Shown here: piece after piece, positions 6,609 to 14,757 of the stretch
Layout of the letters: each line of letters opens with the position of its first letter
Position numbering within the stretch: the first letter of the stretch is position 1
Virus record (IMG/VR): IMGVR_UViG_3300027816_000369
Span: 1-26,022 of that record
Direction: 5' to 3' (one strand)
DNA: 26,022 nt
From: a virus
The notes under the pieces: model-generated
Database searches by the model: none
Told to the model about the DNA's origin: nothing
Seen by the model: the letters and a program-made list of their open reading frames with translations, nothing else
Position numbers and translations under genes: made by a program

Positions 6609-7729
6609 GTACAGGTAATTCGGGCGCTCAACAAGGTAACAAATTTGCAGAAGCCTTCGGGGATACGCAATTAGTTGCCGACTTCGGACCACTAAGCAGT
6701 GCATCAGAGGATGACGATACTGTAGTTCGGTCTGAAGAATCTACGCAAGACGGAATCCAATTAGAAGGAGAAAGTGAAGACACCCTTCAGGACTCCAAGG
6801 AGACAGTTGAATCCAGTAAGGCTACTGGAAAAACTGAAGCCACTCCGGGGACATCTGGTGAGAAGGAAGTAATCACTGTAACGGACGAGACGGGACGTAA
6901 GCGTAAAGTAGAAATCGATTACTCCAACCGAGAGCAGATCAAGAAGATGGCTGCGGCGGCTGCGGGTATGAGAAAGTTCCAAGCAGAGCGGGATCGTGAA
7001 ATCTCTTCTCGTAAGGAACTGGAAGCCAAGCTAAAGGAACGTGAATCAGACTGGGGCCGTTTGGAAGAAGCATTCTCCAAAGGTCACGAACATTTGATTG
7101 ACACCCTAAGCGGGCGGCAGGGAGCATGGCAGGAGCTGGTCAATAAGGAAATTGAGCGGCGTGAATTCCTGAAAAATGCAAGCCCAGATGAACTCCAAGC
7201 TATGAGGGCCCAGGAGCAAGCTGATCTGACACGCAAGGAACTTGACAAGATCCGTAAGGAGAATGAAGAGTTTAAAGCGAAGATTCAGCAGGAAAGAGAA
7301 GAAACCGAACTTCGTTCGATGGAATCTCGAGTACATCCAGTTTTCGAGAAATATCGTTTTGCAGATCGACTAGGCAACGCACAGGATGAGCACCTATTCG
7401 ATGAGATGCTATGGAATAGCTCTCTCAAAAGATTGGAACAATATGAGGAAAGAGGATTGGATCTCTCTCCGGAACTGATCGAGCGTGAATTTAAGAATGT
7501 CGCTACCGCACTACGTAATCGTATCGGGGCGCAGGCTCAAAAGAAAGCAGGTCAGGTAGTTGCACAGAAGAAGCAAGAAGCTATCGAGAATGTGCAGTCC
7601 AAGGTCAAGTCTAGTTCAGCCTCAAGCAGCGATGCAGAGAAACTGAAACAGGCTATTCAGTCGGGTGACACCGGCAGTATATTCAAAAATTGGTCCACTT
7701 TTAGTAAAGTACTAAGTGGCAAAAAATAA
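6605..7729 (+). CDS. Capsid scaffolding protein
   Basis: The 374-residue protein has the composition and place of a scaffold, the internal core on which the procapsid assembles and which then leaves. Residues 1-90 are acidic and disordered-looking (rich in Glu, Asp, Ser, Thr). About 110-260 is a long charged coiled coil (for example FQAERDREISSRKELEAKL, then LTRKELDKIRKENEEF). The C-terminal third is basic and helical with a Ser-rich linker, the kind of end that contacts capsid protein in known scaffolds. Start: ATG with AGGAG at 6591-6595, 9 bases upstream. It directly precedes the major capsid gene and is served by the tandem promoters at 6457-6517. Sequence identity among scaffolds is low, so the call rests on composition and order. 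Confidence 0.85.
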   Translation: MSTGNSGAQQGNKFAEAFGDTQLVADFGPLSSASEDDDTVVRSEESTQDGIQLEGESEDTLQDSKETVESSKATGKTEATPGTSGEKEVITVTDETGRKRKVEIDYSNREQIKKMAAAAAGMRKFQAERDREISSRKELEAKLKERESDWGRLEEAFSKGHEHLIDTLSGRQGAWQELVNKEIERREFLKNASPDELQAMRAQEQADLTRKELDKIRKENEEFKAKIQQEREETELRSMESRVHPVFEKYRFADRLGNAQDEHLFDEMLWNSSLKRLEQYEERGLDLSPELIEREFKNVATALRNRIGAQAQKKAGQVVAQKKQEAIENVQSKVKSSSASSSDAEKLKQAIQSGDTGSIFKNWSTFSKVLSGKK

Positions 7730-7750
7730 TCTAGAAAGGATTAAATAACA

Positions 7751-9103
7751 ATGGCTTTTAGTAATATTGACGTACCAGCACTCGGTAATTTGCTCCAGAT
7801 CAAATTCTCTGATGGTATCAGAAATCAGATCTCGAAAGATTTCCGTGACTGGGAAATGGTTCTCAAGGCAAAGGTATCCAACTCGGCAGCTCGTGAACTC
7901 CGCTTCATGCTCTTGACCGCATTTGGTGTTGACGCAATCAACTATGCTAACCCCGGCACAATCGACAGCACATTCCCATCTGCTGATCGTTCCAGCCTAC
8001 AAGAGTACACAGCTAAGTTTAAAGAACTTCGTGCTACTATCGAAGTACAGTACGACTTGTTCGAACGTGCTATCCAGTCTCCAGAGAAGTATGGTGAGCC
8101 GATTAAAGTAGAAATGGACAGCAAACTGTCTGCTTCGAAACGTCGTCTCGCTGCAGACTTCCATGCTGACGGTACTGGTGTTCTCGGTACAGTTGCAAGC
8201 TCTACTCTTGCAAGCGTTGTAACTCTCGATGCATCTGATTCTGCTCGTGGCCACGTCGGTCTTTTCGAGTATGGCCAAAAAGTTGTAGCTAGAACTGCTG
8301 CAGGTGGCGCATCTGCTGCAACTGCTGCTACTGGTACACTATCTCACTTTGTAGTTGTTCAGAAAGACCGTGAGAATCAAATTCTTACTCTTCAAGCTGT
8401 AAACACTGCAGGTGCAAACACCGCATTGTCTGCTGCTCCAGCAGCTGGCGAAGTCTTGTACCGCAAGGCACAAGCTGATTCCTCTGATATCCCTAACTTG
8501 ACTTCTATTTCCGACTACGGAACTGTATCTCAAGTTATGGCTGGTTTGCCTTCTCTTGTTGCTGCTGACGGTCGTACGATCCACGGCATGCAAATGAGCG
8601 GTGCAATCGCTGGTTCCGAACTTGATGCAGGTGGAAACCCAATCGACGTTCGCCACATTCAGAGAGCAATGAGCCAAGTTAAAGTTAAAGTTGGTCAGGA
8701 TCAGTACAGCTGGAAAATGATGGTACAAGCTCCTGAGACTCTCGACTCCTTGATCGAAAGCCGTGAAACTGATCGTCGCTTTATGTCTATGGAAGACGGC
8801 GCTCGTGGTACGAAGAAGTTCGTATACCAGCACCAGAATGATTCCCTCGAGTGCTATACTTCCGAGTATTGCCAACCTAAGAGAATCTACATCCTTCCTG
8901 AAAGCAAAGCTGGTCAGAAGGTTCTCGAGTTCCACGGATCTGACTTCAAAACAGTCAAGGCTCCGGGCGGCGGCGACTTCCACTTGAAGCCAAGTGCTTC
9001 CGGTTTCGTTGCTACTGTTGTAAGCTATATGCAAGCAATCGGCGTAGTTATCTGTAAACATCCGGCGTCAGTTGCGATTATCCGAAACTTTTCAAATAGT
9101 TAA
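7751..9103 (+). CDS. Major capsid protein
   Basis: The 450-residue shell protein, probably of the HK97 fold. Evidence: its place right after the scaffold; a length normal for the family; a helical N-terminal part (to about 135) with SAARELRFMLLTAFG and a FDLF-like helix (QYDLFERAIQSP); a Gly/Ala/Thr-rich middle; and a beta-rich C-terminal part (KRIYILPESKAG, GDFHLKPSASGF). Codon use looks strongly biased toward a narrow set (GCT, GTT, CTC, CGT), as expected for the most abundant virion protein. Start: ATG with AAAGGA at 7735-7740, 10 bases upstream. The stop is followed by a homing endonuclease gene inserted between this gene and the next virion gene. The 240-residue open frame on the opposite strand is a shadow. 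Confidence 0.93.
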   Translation: MAFSNIDVPALGNLLQIKFSDGIRNQISKDFRDWEMVLKAKVSNSAARELRFMLLTAFGVDAINYANPGTIDSTFPSADRSSLQEYTAKFKELRATIEVQYDLFERAIQSPEKYGEPIKVEMDSKLSASKRRLAADFHADGTGVLGTVASSTLASVVTLDASDSARGHVGLFEYGQKVVARTAAGGASAATAATGTLSHFVVVQKDRENQILTLQAVNTAGANTALSAAPAAGEVLYRKAQADSSDIPNLTSISDYGTVSQVMAGLPSLVAADGRTIHGMQMSGAIAGSELDAGGNPIDVRHIQRAMSQVKVKVGQDQYSWKMMVQAPETLDSLIESRETDRRFMSMEDGARGTKKFVYQHQNDSLECYTSEYCQPKRIYILPESKAGQKVLEFHGSDFKTVKAPGGGDFHLKPSASGFVATVVSYMQAIGVVICKHPASVAIIRNFSNS

Positions 9104-9109
9104 GGATAA

Positions 9110-9125
9110 TGCTAGACAACTAGCA
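9110..9125 (+). repeat. Short inverted repeat between capsid and endonuclease genes
   Basis: TGCTAG, ACAA, CTAGCA: a perfect 6-base inverted repeat 7 bases after the capsid stop. It could be a weak hairpin that lowers read-through from the very active capsid gene, or a sequence left at the insertion border. No T run follows. Confidence 0.4.
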
Positions 9126-9165
9126 GAGATCATGTTAGGCTGGTTCATAGATAGGAGATACGGTA

Positions 9166-9765
9166 ATGCAGTATATTATTTATGGACTAGTCGATCCGGA
9201 AACAGACGAACTTAGGTATATTGGAAAATCTATAACAGGAATGAATAGGCCCAAAAAACATTTTTATCCTTCGACCTTAAAGTCGGAGCGAACATATAAA
9301 AATAAATGGGTAAATTCAGTTTTGAAAAGATGTGGAAAGTTGCCCAAAGTAGCAATTCTGGCTGAAGGAACGGATGAAGTTAGTTTAAATAAATTAGAAA
9401 TTGAGTTTATTGCTCATGCTCGAAGTTTAGGAATAAGGCTAACAAATATCCAAAATGGTGGAGATGGGTTTACTTCTGAGCTAGCAAAACTGGCACGACA
9501 GAAAACCGATCGAAGTGCTTGGGTAAAGGGCGGAAAGGCCGCAGCTGCAAATGGAACATGTGCTCGAAACAACTTGAAACTCAGGAGACCAATAGTTGCT
9601 ACCCATGTAAAAAGTGGAGAACAGCGTTGGTACTTAAGTGCAAGTCATGCAGCAGCAGATGGTCTAGGAAGCAGGTCGGCAATTTCAAATGCCCTTCGTC
9701 CAAATTGGAGATGTAAGCACAATAAAGGCTGGACATTCCAATATGCAAGTAATCTCCCCGCCTAA
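9166..9765 (+). CDS. GIY-YIG homing endonuclease, free-standing
   Basis: A 199-residue selfish nuclease that would cut related phage DNA lacking it and so spread its own gene. The N-terminal GIY-YIG domain shows IYGL (5-8) and RYIGKS (17-22), a basic helix after it (MNRPKKHF, with R28 a candidate catalytic Arg), and LNKLEIEFI with glutamates at 78 and 80. The segment TNIQNGGDG (93-101) is typical of these enzymes. A linker (WVKGGKAAAANG) leads to a C-terminal DNA-binding module (141-195: RPIVATHVKSGEQRWYLSAS, then an AISNAL helix and GWTFQYA) resembling the NUMOD1 repeats of homing nucleases. Start: ATG with AGGAG at 9153-9157. A/T-rich codons contrast with the capsid gene upstream, indicating recent arrival. 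The frame is complete, so it may be active. Confidence 0.92.
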   Translation: MQYIIYGLVDPETDELRYIGKSITGMNRPKKHFYPSTLKSERTYKNKWVNSVLKRCGKLPKVAILAEGTDEVSLNKLEIEFIAHARSLGIRLTNIQNGGDGFTSELAKLARQKTDRSAWVKGGKAAAANGTCARNNLKLRRPIVATHVKSGEQRWYLSASHAAADGLGSRSAISNALRPNWRCKHNKGWTFQYASNLPA

Positions 9766-9804
9766 TTTACTGTTCGCCCCTATTCCCGTAGGGGCAGGTA
9801 AATT
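9764..9804 (+). promoter_or_regulatory. Two-part hairpin after the endonuclease gene
   Basis: AATTTAC (9764-9770) pairs with GTAAATT (9798-9804), and within it GCCCCTA (9776-9782) pairs with TAGGGGC (9789-9795) around a 6-base loop; a 5/2-base internal loop separates the two stems. All 14 pairs are perfect. The outer stem begins inside the endonuclease stop codon. It is not followed by T residues, so it is more likely a stabilising or processing structure than an intrinsic terminator. Confidence 0.55.
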
Positions 9805-9813
9805 CGAATAGGG

Positions 9814-9892
9814 CTCCCGACACCTTGGGAGAGGCAAGTCTACGACGTAATAGCCTGAGTGTAGAGTGGTGTGACAGCTGGGAGAGACCAGC
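9814..9892 (+). promoter_or_regulatory. Further RNA stems in the structured intergenic stretch
   Basis: After the two-part hairpin come CTCCC/GGGAG (9814-9818 with 9827-9831), TCTAC/GTAGA (9839-9843 with 9861-9865) and GCTGG/CCAGC (9877-9881 with 9888-9892, loop GAGAGA). Together with 9764-9804 they make most of this 188-base gap foldable. The role is unknown; a 5' untranslated leader or a decayed intron-like RNA are possibilities. Confidence 0.35.
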
Positions 9893-9929
9893 ACCAATTA
9901 GTGTGGGCCAATCACCCCTGAAACAAAGA

Positions 9930-9938
9930 TGATAAAAT
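9930..9938 (+). promoter_or_regulatory. Weak extended -10 element upstream of small virion gene
   Basis: TGATAAAAT contains TG, one base, then TAAAAT (9933-9938, five of six matches), which is the form of an extended -10 promoter. No -35 box is seen at a usual distance. It sits 16 bases before the start of the next gene. Confidence 0.25.
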
Positions 9939-9953
9939 CGAAAGGAAATTAAA

Positions 9954-10280
9954 ATGAGTTCACCAAAACTAAGGACAGAAGCTGCTGCCGCTGGTAGTTA
10001 CCCAGAAAAACGCTTCAATCAGAGAGAAAGAAAATTACTTCAATCTGTAAGCAATGCAGTACGTGCAGGCAAGTTTACTACTGCCGCCGGTAATGCAACA
10101 CAGACTATTTCAGTTCCGGGTGCAACCGCTGCTGACGTAGCTATTGTTACATTGCAGACTGCAGGAGCAACCCCCCGCACTGTAGTTAGAGCGGCAGCGG
10201 GTACAAACAGCATTACAGTAGTAATGAGTGGCGACCCATCTACAGATCACATTCTCTGCTGGTCCCTAATTCAAGCATAA
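9954..10280 (+). CDS. Small virion protein (possible capsid decoration or head fibre)
   Basis: A 108-residue protein with a short basic helical N-terminal part (KRFNQRERKLLQSVSNAVRA) and then a beta-rich, Ala/Thr/Val-rich domain of about 75 residues (TQTISVPGATAADVAIVTLQ, then a second similar hairpin). The high Ala/Thr/Gly content and lack of membrane or signal segments suit a small virion surface protein. It would directly follow the capsid gene if the endonuclease were absent, a common place for decoration proteins. I do not recognise a named family. Start: ATG with AAAGGA at 9941-9946, 7 bases upstream. A strong GC hairpin follows in the gap before the next fibre gene. Confidence 0.7.
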   Translation: MSSPKLRTEAAAAGSYPEKRFNQRERKLLQSVSNAVRAGKFTTAAGNATQTISVPGATAADVAIVTLQTAGATPRTVVRAAAGTNSITVVMSGDPSTDHILCWSLIQA

Positions 10281-10297
10281 TCTAATCCACCCGATGG

Positions 10298-10318
10298 CCT
10301 GCCCCTAGTTGGGGCAGG
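10298..10318 (+). promoter_or_regulatory. Strong GC hairpin before the first tail fibre gene
   Basis: CCTGCCCC (10298-10305), loop TAGTT, GGGGCAGG (10311-10318): a perfect 8-base stem, the most stable in the window. It lacks a T run. GGGGCAGGTA here also occurs in the hairpin at 9791-9800, so the two may share an origin or a ligand. Downstream, CTCC close to the GGAG ribosome site (10338-10341) could mask it. Confidence 0.5.
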
Positions 10319-10347
10319 TACAGGGCCTCCTCCCTCCGGAGAACGAA

Positions 10348-12531
10348 ATGGCTACGACTCTTACTCAGAATCTAAAGCTGCGAGTTGATTCCAATCTCAC
10401 AGCTAATGCAAAATATAATTTACAAAGAATCGATCTACTTGGAGCCACATTCCTAGTAGATTCTACTAATACCCTAAACATCAGGTCCCAATCAGATATC
10501 CTCATCGACCCCAATTCCCCAGACTTGGGCGGGTCGGGGCAGGGATCTGTCACTATTGGCGACCCCGACAGAAAAGTATCATCTCTTACTGTACATGCCG
10601 ACGAGCTACTTCTCGACGGCGCTTTCAATTTATTAGATCAGGCCACTACCGGCACAGGTAAGCTCGGCTTATTATATAATTCCACAACAAATGGAGCAGT
10701 AGATCCGTCGGACCACACTCTTACTCTAGACGTGGAAGGGGCCGACAGAAGCCTAGTACTGGGGGGTGATCTCCAATTATTAGGTGGAAATTTAGTACTA
10801 AACGTCTCCGGCCCCTCAAATTTATTATTGCCTACTTCGGGTACTTTGTCAACAGTAGATGGCGTAGAGACCCTAACAAATAAAACAATTGATGCCGAAC
10901 AGAATACCCTGTCTAATATCTCCAATGCCGAAGTTAAGGCAGGGGCAGGTATTGAATATTCCAAGTTAGACCTGACGGGCGGTATTGTAGATGCGGATGT
11001 ATCAGCTTCGGCGGCTATTAGTTATAGCAAATTGGATCTTGCGAGTAGCGTTAAAGATAGCGATATTGACCCTAGTGCTCCGATTACTTATGGTAATTTG
11101 GATCTTTCAGATTCTATTACAAATGCAGATGTAAGTCCCACAGCAGCTATTGCGTACAGTAAACTTGAACTTACAGATGGTATTATAAATACAGACATCT
11201 CGTCAACTGCTGCTATTGCTGGAACTAAAGTTGTTCCACAATTCGGTGCTCAGAATATTAGAACCTCTACTGTGTTGGAGTTTGACAATGGCACACACCT
11301 TACGACGCTTGCGCCAGCATCGAGCGGTCAAACGCAAAGTATCATACTCCGCCTGCCTAGTGATAACGGGGCTGCAAATGCCATCCTTTCTACAGACGGG
11401 GCGGGTAACCTCAGCTGGTCGTCCGCAGGTTCCGGCTCAGTTACCGAAGTGGGTCTTAGTACGCCATCAGAATTTATTCCGGGGCCGTCGGTTACGACAT
11501 CCGGCACCCTCTCATTTACAAAAGCTAATCAAGCAAGTAACCAAGTCTATGCGGGCCCAGCAACGGGAGCAGCAGCGCAACCTACGTTCCGTGCTCTTGT
11601 ACTTGCAGATCTTCCGACCCTCTTTCCAGCCGACGTACAGCTGGGAGATGTTCCAAATGTGGACGCTACAAACCCCGCAAACATAGTACAAACTTCCAGC
11701 TTCCGATTCGTAACAGATACAGAGAAGTCTACGTGGAACGGTAAGCAGGATGCACTCGGCTTTACGCCGGAGAATGCAGCTAATAGGGGAATAGCTAATG
11801 GTTATGCTCCACTAAATGCTTCTGCCAAGATAGACAATACGTACCTAGATACTAATATAATGAACTACCACGGTACGTGGGACGCCGATACCAATACCCC
11901 ACCCCTAGCGGATGGGATGGTTGGGGCAGATCCCGGCGACATATATGTAGTTTCCGTTGCCGGAACTCAAGATTTGGGCTCTGGTCCAATAGAATTTAAC
12001 ATCGGCGATTGGGTTATATATAACCAATCCAATGTATGGGAACACGTAGACAATACTTCTGCAGTAACTTCAGTTAATGGAGCTCAGGGGGCTGTAACTG
12101 TCAATGCAATCAACGAGTTGACCGGGGATGTAACTGCCGGTCCAGCTTCCGGATCAGAATCTAAGGCCGCTACAATTGCAGCTGGGGCTATCACGGACAG
12201 CAAGATATCGGCATCTGCAGCTATTGCAGTATCAAAATTAGCAGCAGGAACAAATGGTTACGTCCTCCAAACAGTAGCTGGTGTTCCACAGTGGACTACA
12301 CCTCCGGCATCTGTATCTTCCTATAAAACTACATGGTTAGCTGCAGACGGTGCCTTAAAACTAGTTAATCACGGCCTAGGCACAAGAGATGTAATTGTTC
12401 AAGTATTCGATAACATAACCGGAGAAACTATTGAAATAGATAGTGCAGTTCGTTCCGGATTAAGTTTAGTAACCCTAACCGCAAGTCAGGCCCCAGCAAC
12501 GGCTTGGAGAGTATTGATTTTAGCTCTCTAA
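10348..12531 (+). CDS. Long tail fibre protein with 22-residue repeats
   Basis: A 727-residue fibre. I start it at ATG 10348, which has GGAG 6 bases upstream; the longer frame from TTG 10309 lies in the hairpin and lacks a ribosome site. Content in order: an N-terminal virion-attachment region; beta-rich Gly/Asn/Thr segments; a module LPTSGTLSTVDGVETLTNKT that is also present in the next fibre; five 22-residue repeats (residues about 192-301); a Thr/Gly-rich shaft; and a C-terminal domain (TRDVIVQVFDNITGETIEID, then LTASQAPATAWRVLIL) of a type seen at the ends of many phage fibres. No enzyme motif is seen. The neighbouring fibres suggest a fibre complex. The last codons contain the -35 box of the promoter for the next gene. 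Confidence 0.88.
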   Translation: MATTLTQNLKLRVDSNLTANAKYNLQRIDLLGATFLVDSTNTLNIRSQSDILIDPNSPDLGGSGQGSVTIGDPDRKVSSLTVHADELLLDGAFNLLDQATTGTGKLGLLYNSTTNGAVDPSDHTLTLDVEGADRSLVLGGDLQLLGGNLVLNVSGPSNLLLPTSGTLSTVDGVETLTNKTIDAEQNTLSNISNAEVKAGAGIEYSKLDLTGGIVDADVSASAAISYSKLDLASSVKDSDIDPSAPITYGNLDLSDSITNADVSPTAAIAYSKLELTDGIINTDISSTAAIAGTKVVPQFGAQNIRTSTVLEFDNGTHLTTLAPASSGQTQSIILRLPSDNGAANAILSTDGAGNLSWSSAGSGSVTEVGLSTPSEFIPGPSVTTSGTLSFTKANQASNQVYAGPATGAAAQPTFRALVLADLPTLFPADVQLGDVPNVDATNPANIVQTSSFRFVTDTEKSTWNGKQDALGFTPENAANRGIANGYAPLNASAKIDNTYLDTNIMNYHGTWDADTNTPPLADGMVGADPGDIYVVSVAGTQDLGSGPIEFNIGDWVIYNQSNVWEHVDNTSAVTSVNGAQGAVTVNAINELTGDVTAGPASGSESKAATIAAGAITDSKISASAAIAVSKLAAGTNGYVLQTVAGVPQWTTPPASVSSYKTTWLAADGALKLVNHGLGTRDVIVQVFDNITGETIEIDSAVRSGLSLVTLTASQAPATAWRVLILAL
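10921..11250 (+). repeat. Five tandem 22-residue (66-base) repeats in the tail fibre
   Basis: Five consecutive units of the form (S/T)NADVSxxAAIxYSKLDLxxxI are seen in translation, starting at 10921, 10987, 11053, 11119 and 11185. The units have diverged at DNA level but keep their exact length, so the period is under selection; they most likely build a repetitive trimeric shaft. A related half-unit (TDSKISASAAIAVSKL) recurs near the C terminus. Confidence 0.8.
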
Positions 12532-12542
12532 TAGAATATAAT
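12514..12542 (+). promoter_or_regulatory. Sigma70-type promoter for the second tail fibre gene
   Basis: TTGATT (12514-12519), 17 bases, then a perfect TATAAT (12537-12542). It overlaps the end of the preceding fibre gene and points to the GTG at 12597. It could raise expression of the fibre-tip genes separately from the upstream operon. Confidence 0.68.
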
Positions 12543-12543
12543 A

Positions 12544-12559
12544 CCCGGAGCATGCCGGG
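12544..12559 (+). promoter_or_regulatory. Hairpin at the expected transcript start
   Basis: CCCGG, loop AGCATG, CCGGG directly after the TATAAT box, around the expected start. No T run follows. A second short pairing, GTGC with GCAC, lies just downstream before the AAGGAG ribosome site (12585-12590). Confidence 0.4.
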
Positions 12560-12596
12560 ACCACCGTGCAACCCAATGCACACGAAGGAGTAACAA

Positions 12597-14741
12597 GTGA
12601 AAATTTTTGGTAGTATACAAGAGTTAGTAGAGTTAGTTTACCGCAAGGGATCTAACACTGTTACTCTGAAGCCGAATGCATCTCAGGCAGCGAACGTAAC
12701 TGTGTCTCTTCCTGTTCTTACTACAGATGATACAATAGTAACAGAAGCAAAAGCACAAGCACTAAGTAATAAGACCAGTATTGGAGTAGGCAGTTTAACT
12801 TTATCTAGTGCAAATATTTCTTCTGCCGGAGATTTAGGACTTACCGCAGTAAGCGGCACGGTTAAGATATATTCCCCAGTATACCTATTTGGTGGAAATT
12901 CTTTAACTTTATGGGATTTTGATAATAGTAACTCTATTGCTATTTCTGTCCCGGGCACTGTTACTGCAAATAGAACCCCACAAATTCCAGATGCTTCTGG
13001 AGATTTTGTACTTACTACAGCTACTCAGACCCTTACTAATAAGACAATCAGTGGTTCCAGCAACACTCTGACTAATCTTCCAGCTGCCTCTATTACAGGC
13101 ATTCTGCCTGCAGCCAATGGCGGTACAGGTGTAAACTCTTCCGCTACCTTTCCAAGTACAGGCACAGTAGCTGTACTCACAGACATTTCTGCATCTCAAT
13201 TGAGCGGAATTGTACCGGGCTCCAAGGGCGGTACGGGAATTAATAACGGCGGTACCCTTACTTACGGTACCAACAATATCACACTTTCTACAAGCGGCGT
13301 TACCTCTCTCACGCTTCCAACTAGCGGCACACTTGCTACCCTAGCTGGTTCGGAAACTCTCCTTAATAAACTCATCTCCAGTACGGGAGCAATTACCGGA
13401 GCCCTTACTCTTCCATCCGGTACACAGGCAGAGCGCCCAAGCCCAGTAGCAGGTATGATTAGGTACAACACAAGCTCCAGTTCTTTTGAGGGCTATGCCA
13501 ATGGTGTATGGTCCGGTATTGGCGGTGGCGGAACTACAGATCTAATTACACAAGTTGCTCACGGATTTGTTGTAGGCGACGTTCTTTATTTGAACGGCTC
13601 TACCTACGCTAAGGCCAATGCAACCGCAGCGGCAACCGCAGAAGTTGTAGGTGTAGTTAGCCGAGTAATAGGTGTAGATCAATTTGAACTTACATTGTCC
13701 GGAGAAATCTCGGGACTTACTTCAGCTAACTTTACAGAAGCCGCACTGCCTGCTGTAGGCGAGGCAATCTTCCTCAGTACCACAGCTGGTAAGATGACAA
13801 TCACCGAGCCCACCACTATCGGTCAAGTATCGGTACCCGTAGGTGTTAGGTCGGTAGGCGCAGACACTATGTATGTTGCACCGAAGAGAGGTGCAGTAGT
13901 TGGCGGAACTAATGCCCGTGCTCAGGTATCCCTGACTTCGGGAGCTACTACTAACGTACAGAACTTGGCTGGCTACGATGCAGGCGAGATTACCGGATGG
14001 GTATTTATCTCCAGTGCAGCTCCTGTAAGATTTTATTTATCTGCTAAATTTGCTAAGTCTGGATCAGGTGGAGATTATAACCTAAGTTACTCTACTACCG
14101 GCGACACACCTCCAACTGGTTTTTTGGTTGATATCACGACTACAGGAATAATTCGGGTAACATTGCCAGCAAGCTCAGGCAGCACAAGCGTGATCAATTA
14201 TGCTCTCAATGCACCTGCTATTGGCGCAAGTTTCCCGCTAACTGTAAATGCTGACACTATTTTGAGTGGTACTGTTGCGGCGGCTAGACTTCCATCGCCA
14301 ACAGTTTATGCTGACGCAGAAGCCACTAGAATGGGATTAAAGTCATATCTTCACGGCACTGCTTATAATGGTGGAGTATCTCCTACAATTACGCTAACTG
14401 GTGGTGGTGGTAGTTTAACTAGCGTTATAAGATCAAGCTTTATTCCTTATCAACTTCAAGATGGAAGGTGGAGGTTAAAAGCAAATTTTAATGTTCAGTT
14501 AAGCGGATTAACTAGAGTTAGCGTTGATTTTTCTATTAATGGAATAACTATTAAAAACACTAGTCTAATGTTTCAACCAATTATTGGTTATCAATTTGAT
14601 GTGCCATCTGCAACTGTTGGTTACTGCTATGCAAGTCCAAATTCATCAGCGTTAGTTTTAAATCATTCATCCGCTGCAACAACTGTTTACGGAGTAAGCG
14701 GAGACATTGAACTAGAATCCAAGCCAACTTGGGCATATTAA
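12597..14741 (+). CDS. Tail fibre protein with exchangeable C-terminal tip
   Basis: A 714-residue fibre, starting at GTG with AAGGAG (12585-12590) 6 bases upstream. In order: an N-terminal attachment segment (FGSIQELVELVYRKGSNTV); modules with LTNKTISGSSNTLTNLPAAS and two ILPAANGGTG-like units typical of phage fibres; LPTSGTLATLAGSETL, shared with the previous fibre; a Gly/Ser/Thr-rich beta region (about 300-560); and a C-terminal domain (about 565-714) of different character, with aromatic and basic residues (FIPYQLQDGRWRLKANFNVQ). From about 14290 the DNA looks richer in A and T and uses other codons, which suggests that the tip was exchanged by recombination. The tip is the likely receptor contact. 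No chaperone domain or enzyme motif is visible. Confidence 0.87.
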   Translation: MKIFGSIQELVELVYRKGSNTVTLKPNASQAANVTVSLPVLTTDDTIVTEAKAQALSNKTSIGVGSLTLSSANISSAGDLGLTAVSGTVKIYSPVYLFGGNSLTLWDFDNSNSIAISVPGTVTANRTPQIPDASGDFVLTTATQTLTNKTISGSSNTLTNLPAASITGILPAANGGTGVNSSATFPSTGTVAVLTDISASQLSGIVPGSKGGTGINNGGTLTYGTNNITLSTSGVTSLTLPTSGTLATLAGSETLLNKLISSTGAITGALTLPSGTQAERPSPVAGMIRYNTSSSSFEGYANGVWSGIGGGGTTDLITQVAHGFVVGDVLYLNGSTYAKANATAAATAEVVGVVSRVIGVDQFELTLSGEISGLTSANFTEAALPAVGEAIFLSTTAGKMTITEPTTIGQVSVPVGVRSVGADTMYVAPKRGAVVGGTNARAQVSLTSGATTNVQNLAGYDAGEITGWVFISSAAPVRFYLSAKFAKSGSGGDYNLSYSTTGDTPPTGFLVDITTTGIIRVTLPASSGSTSVINYALNAPAIGASFPLTVNADTILSGTVAAARLPSPTVYADAEATRMGLKSYLHGTAYNGGVSPTITLTGGGGSLTSVIRSSFIPYQLQDGRWRLKANFNVQLSGLTRVSVDFSINGITIKNTSLMFQPIIGYQFDVPSATVGYCYASPNSSALVLNHSSAATTVYGVSGDIELESKPTWAY

Positions 14742-14757
14742 TTAGGGAGACTTTATA

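Noticed and set aside
8339-9061. 240-residue open frame on the - strand opposite the capsid gene
   Set aside because: Produced by the narrow codon choice of the highly expressed capsid gene; no ribosome site, no recognisable protein pattern, and all neighbours are on the + strand.
9798-9825. TTCGAAT resembling a tRNA T-loop
   Set aside because: The bases on both sides cannot form a T-arm stem, and no acceptor or anticodon arm fits.
9766-9953. Group I intron in the capsid-to-virion-protein gap
   Set aside because: Stems are present, but I could not identify the conserved core (P3, P7 and their pairing segments), and both flanking genes have normal ends with their own stop and start signals. 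Kept only as an open possibility in the findings.
11216-11686. 156-residue + strand frame inside the first tail fibre
   Set aside because: Lies fully within the fibre gene in another frame; the fibre frame carries regular 22-residue repeats and is clearly the coding one.
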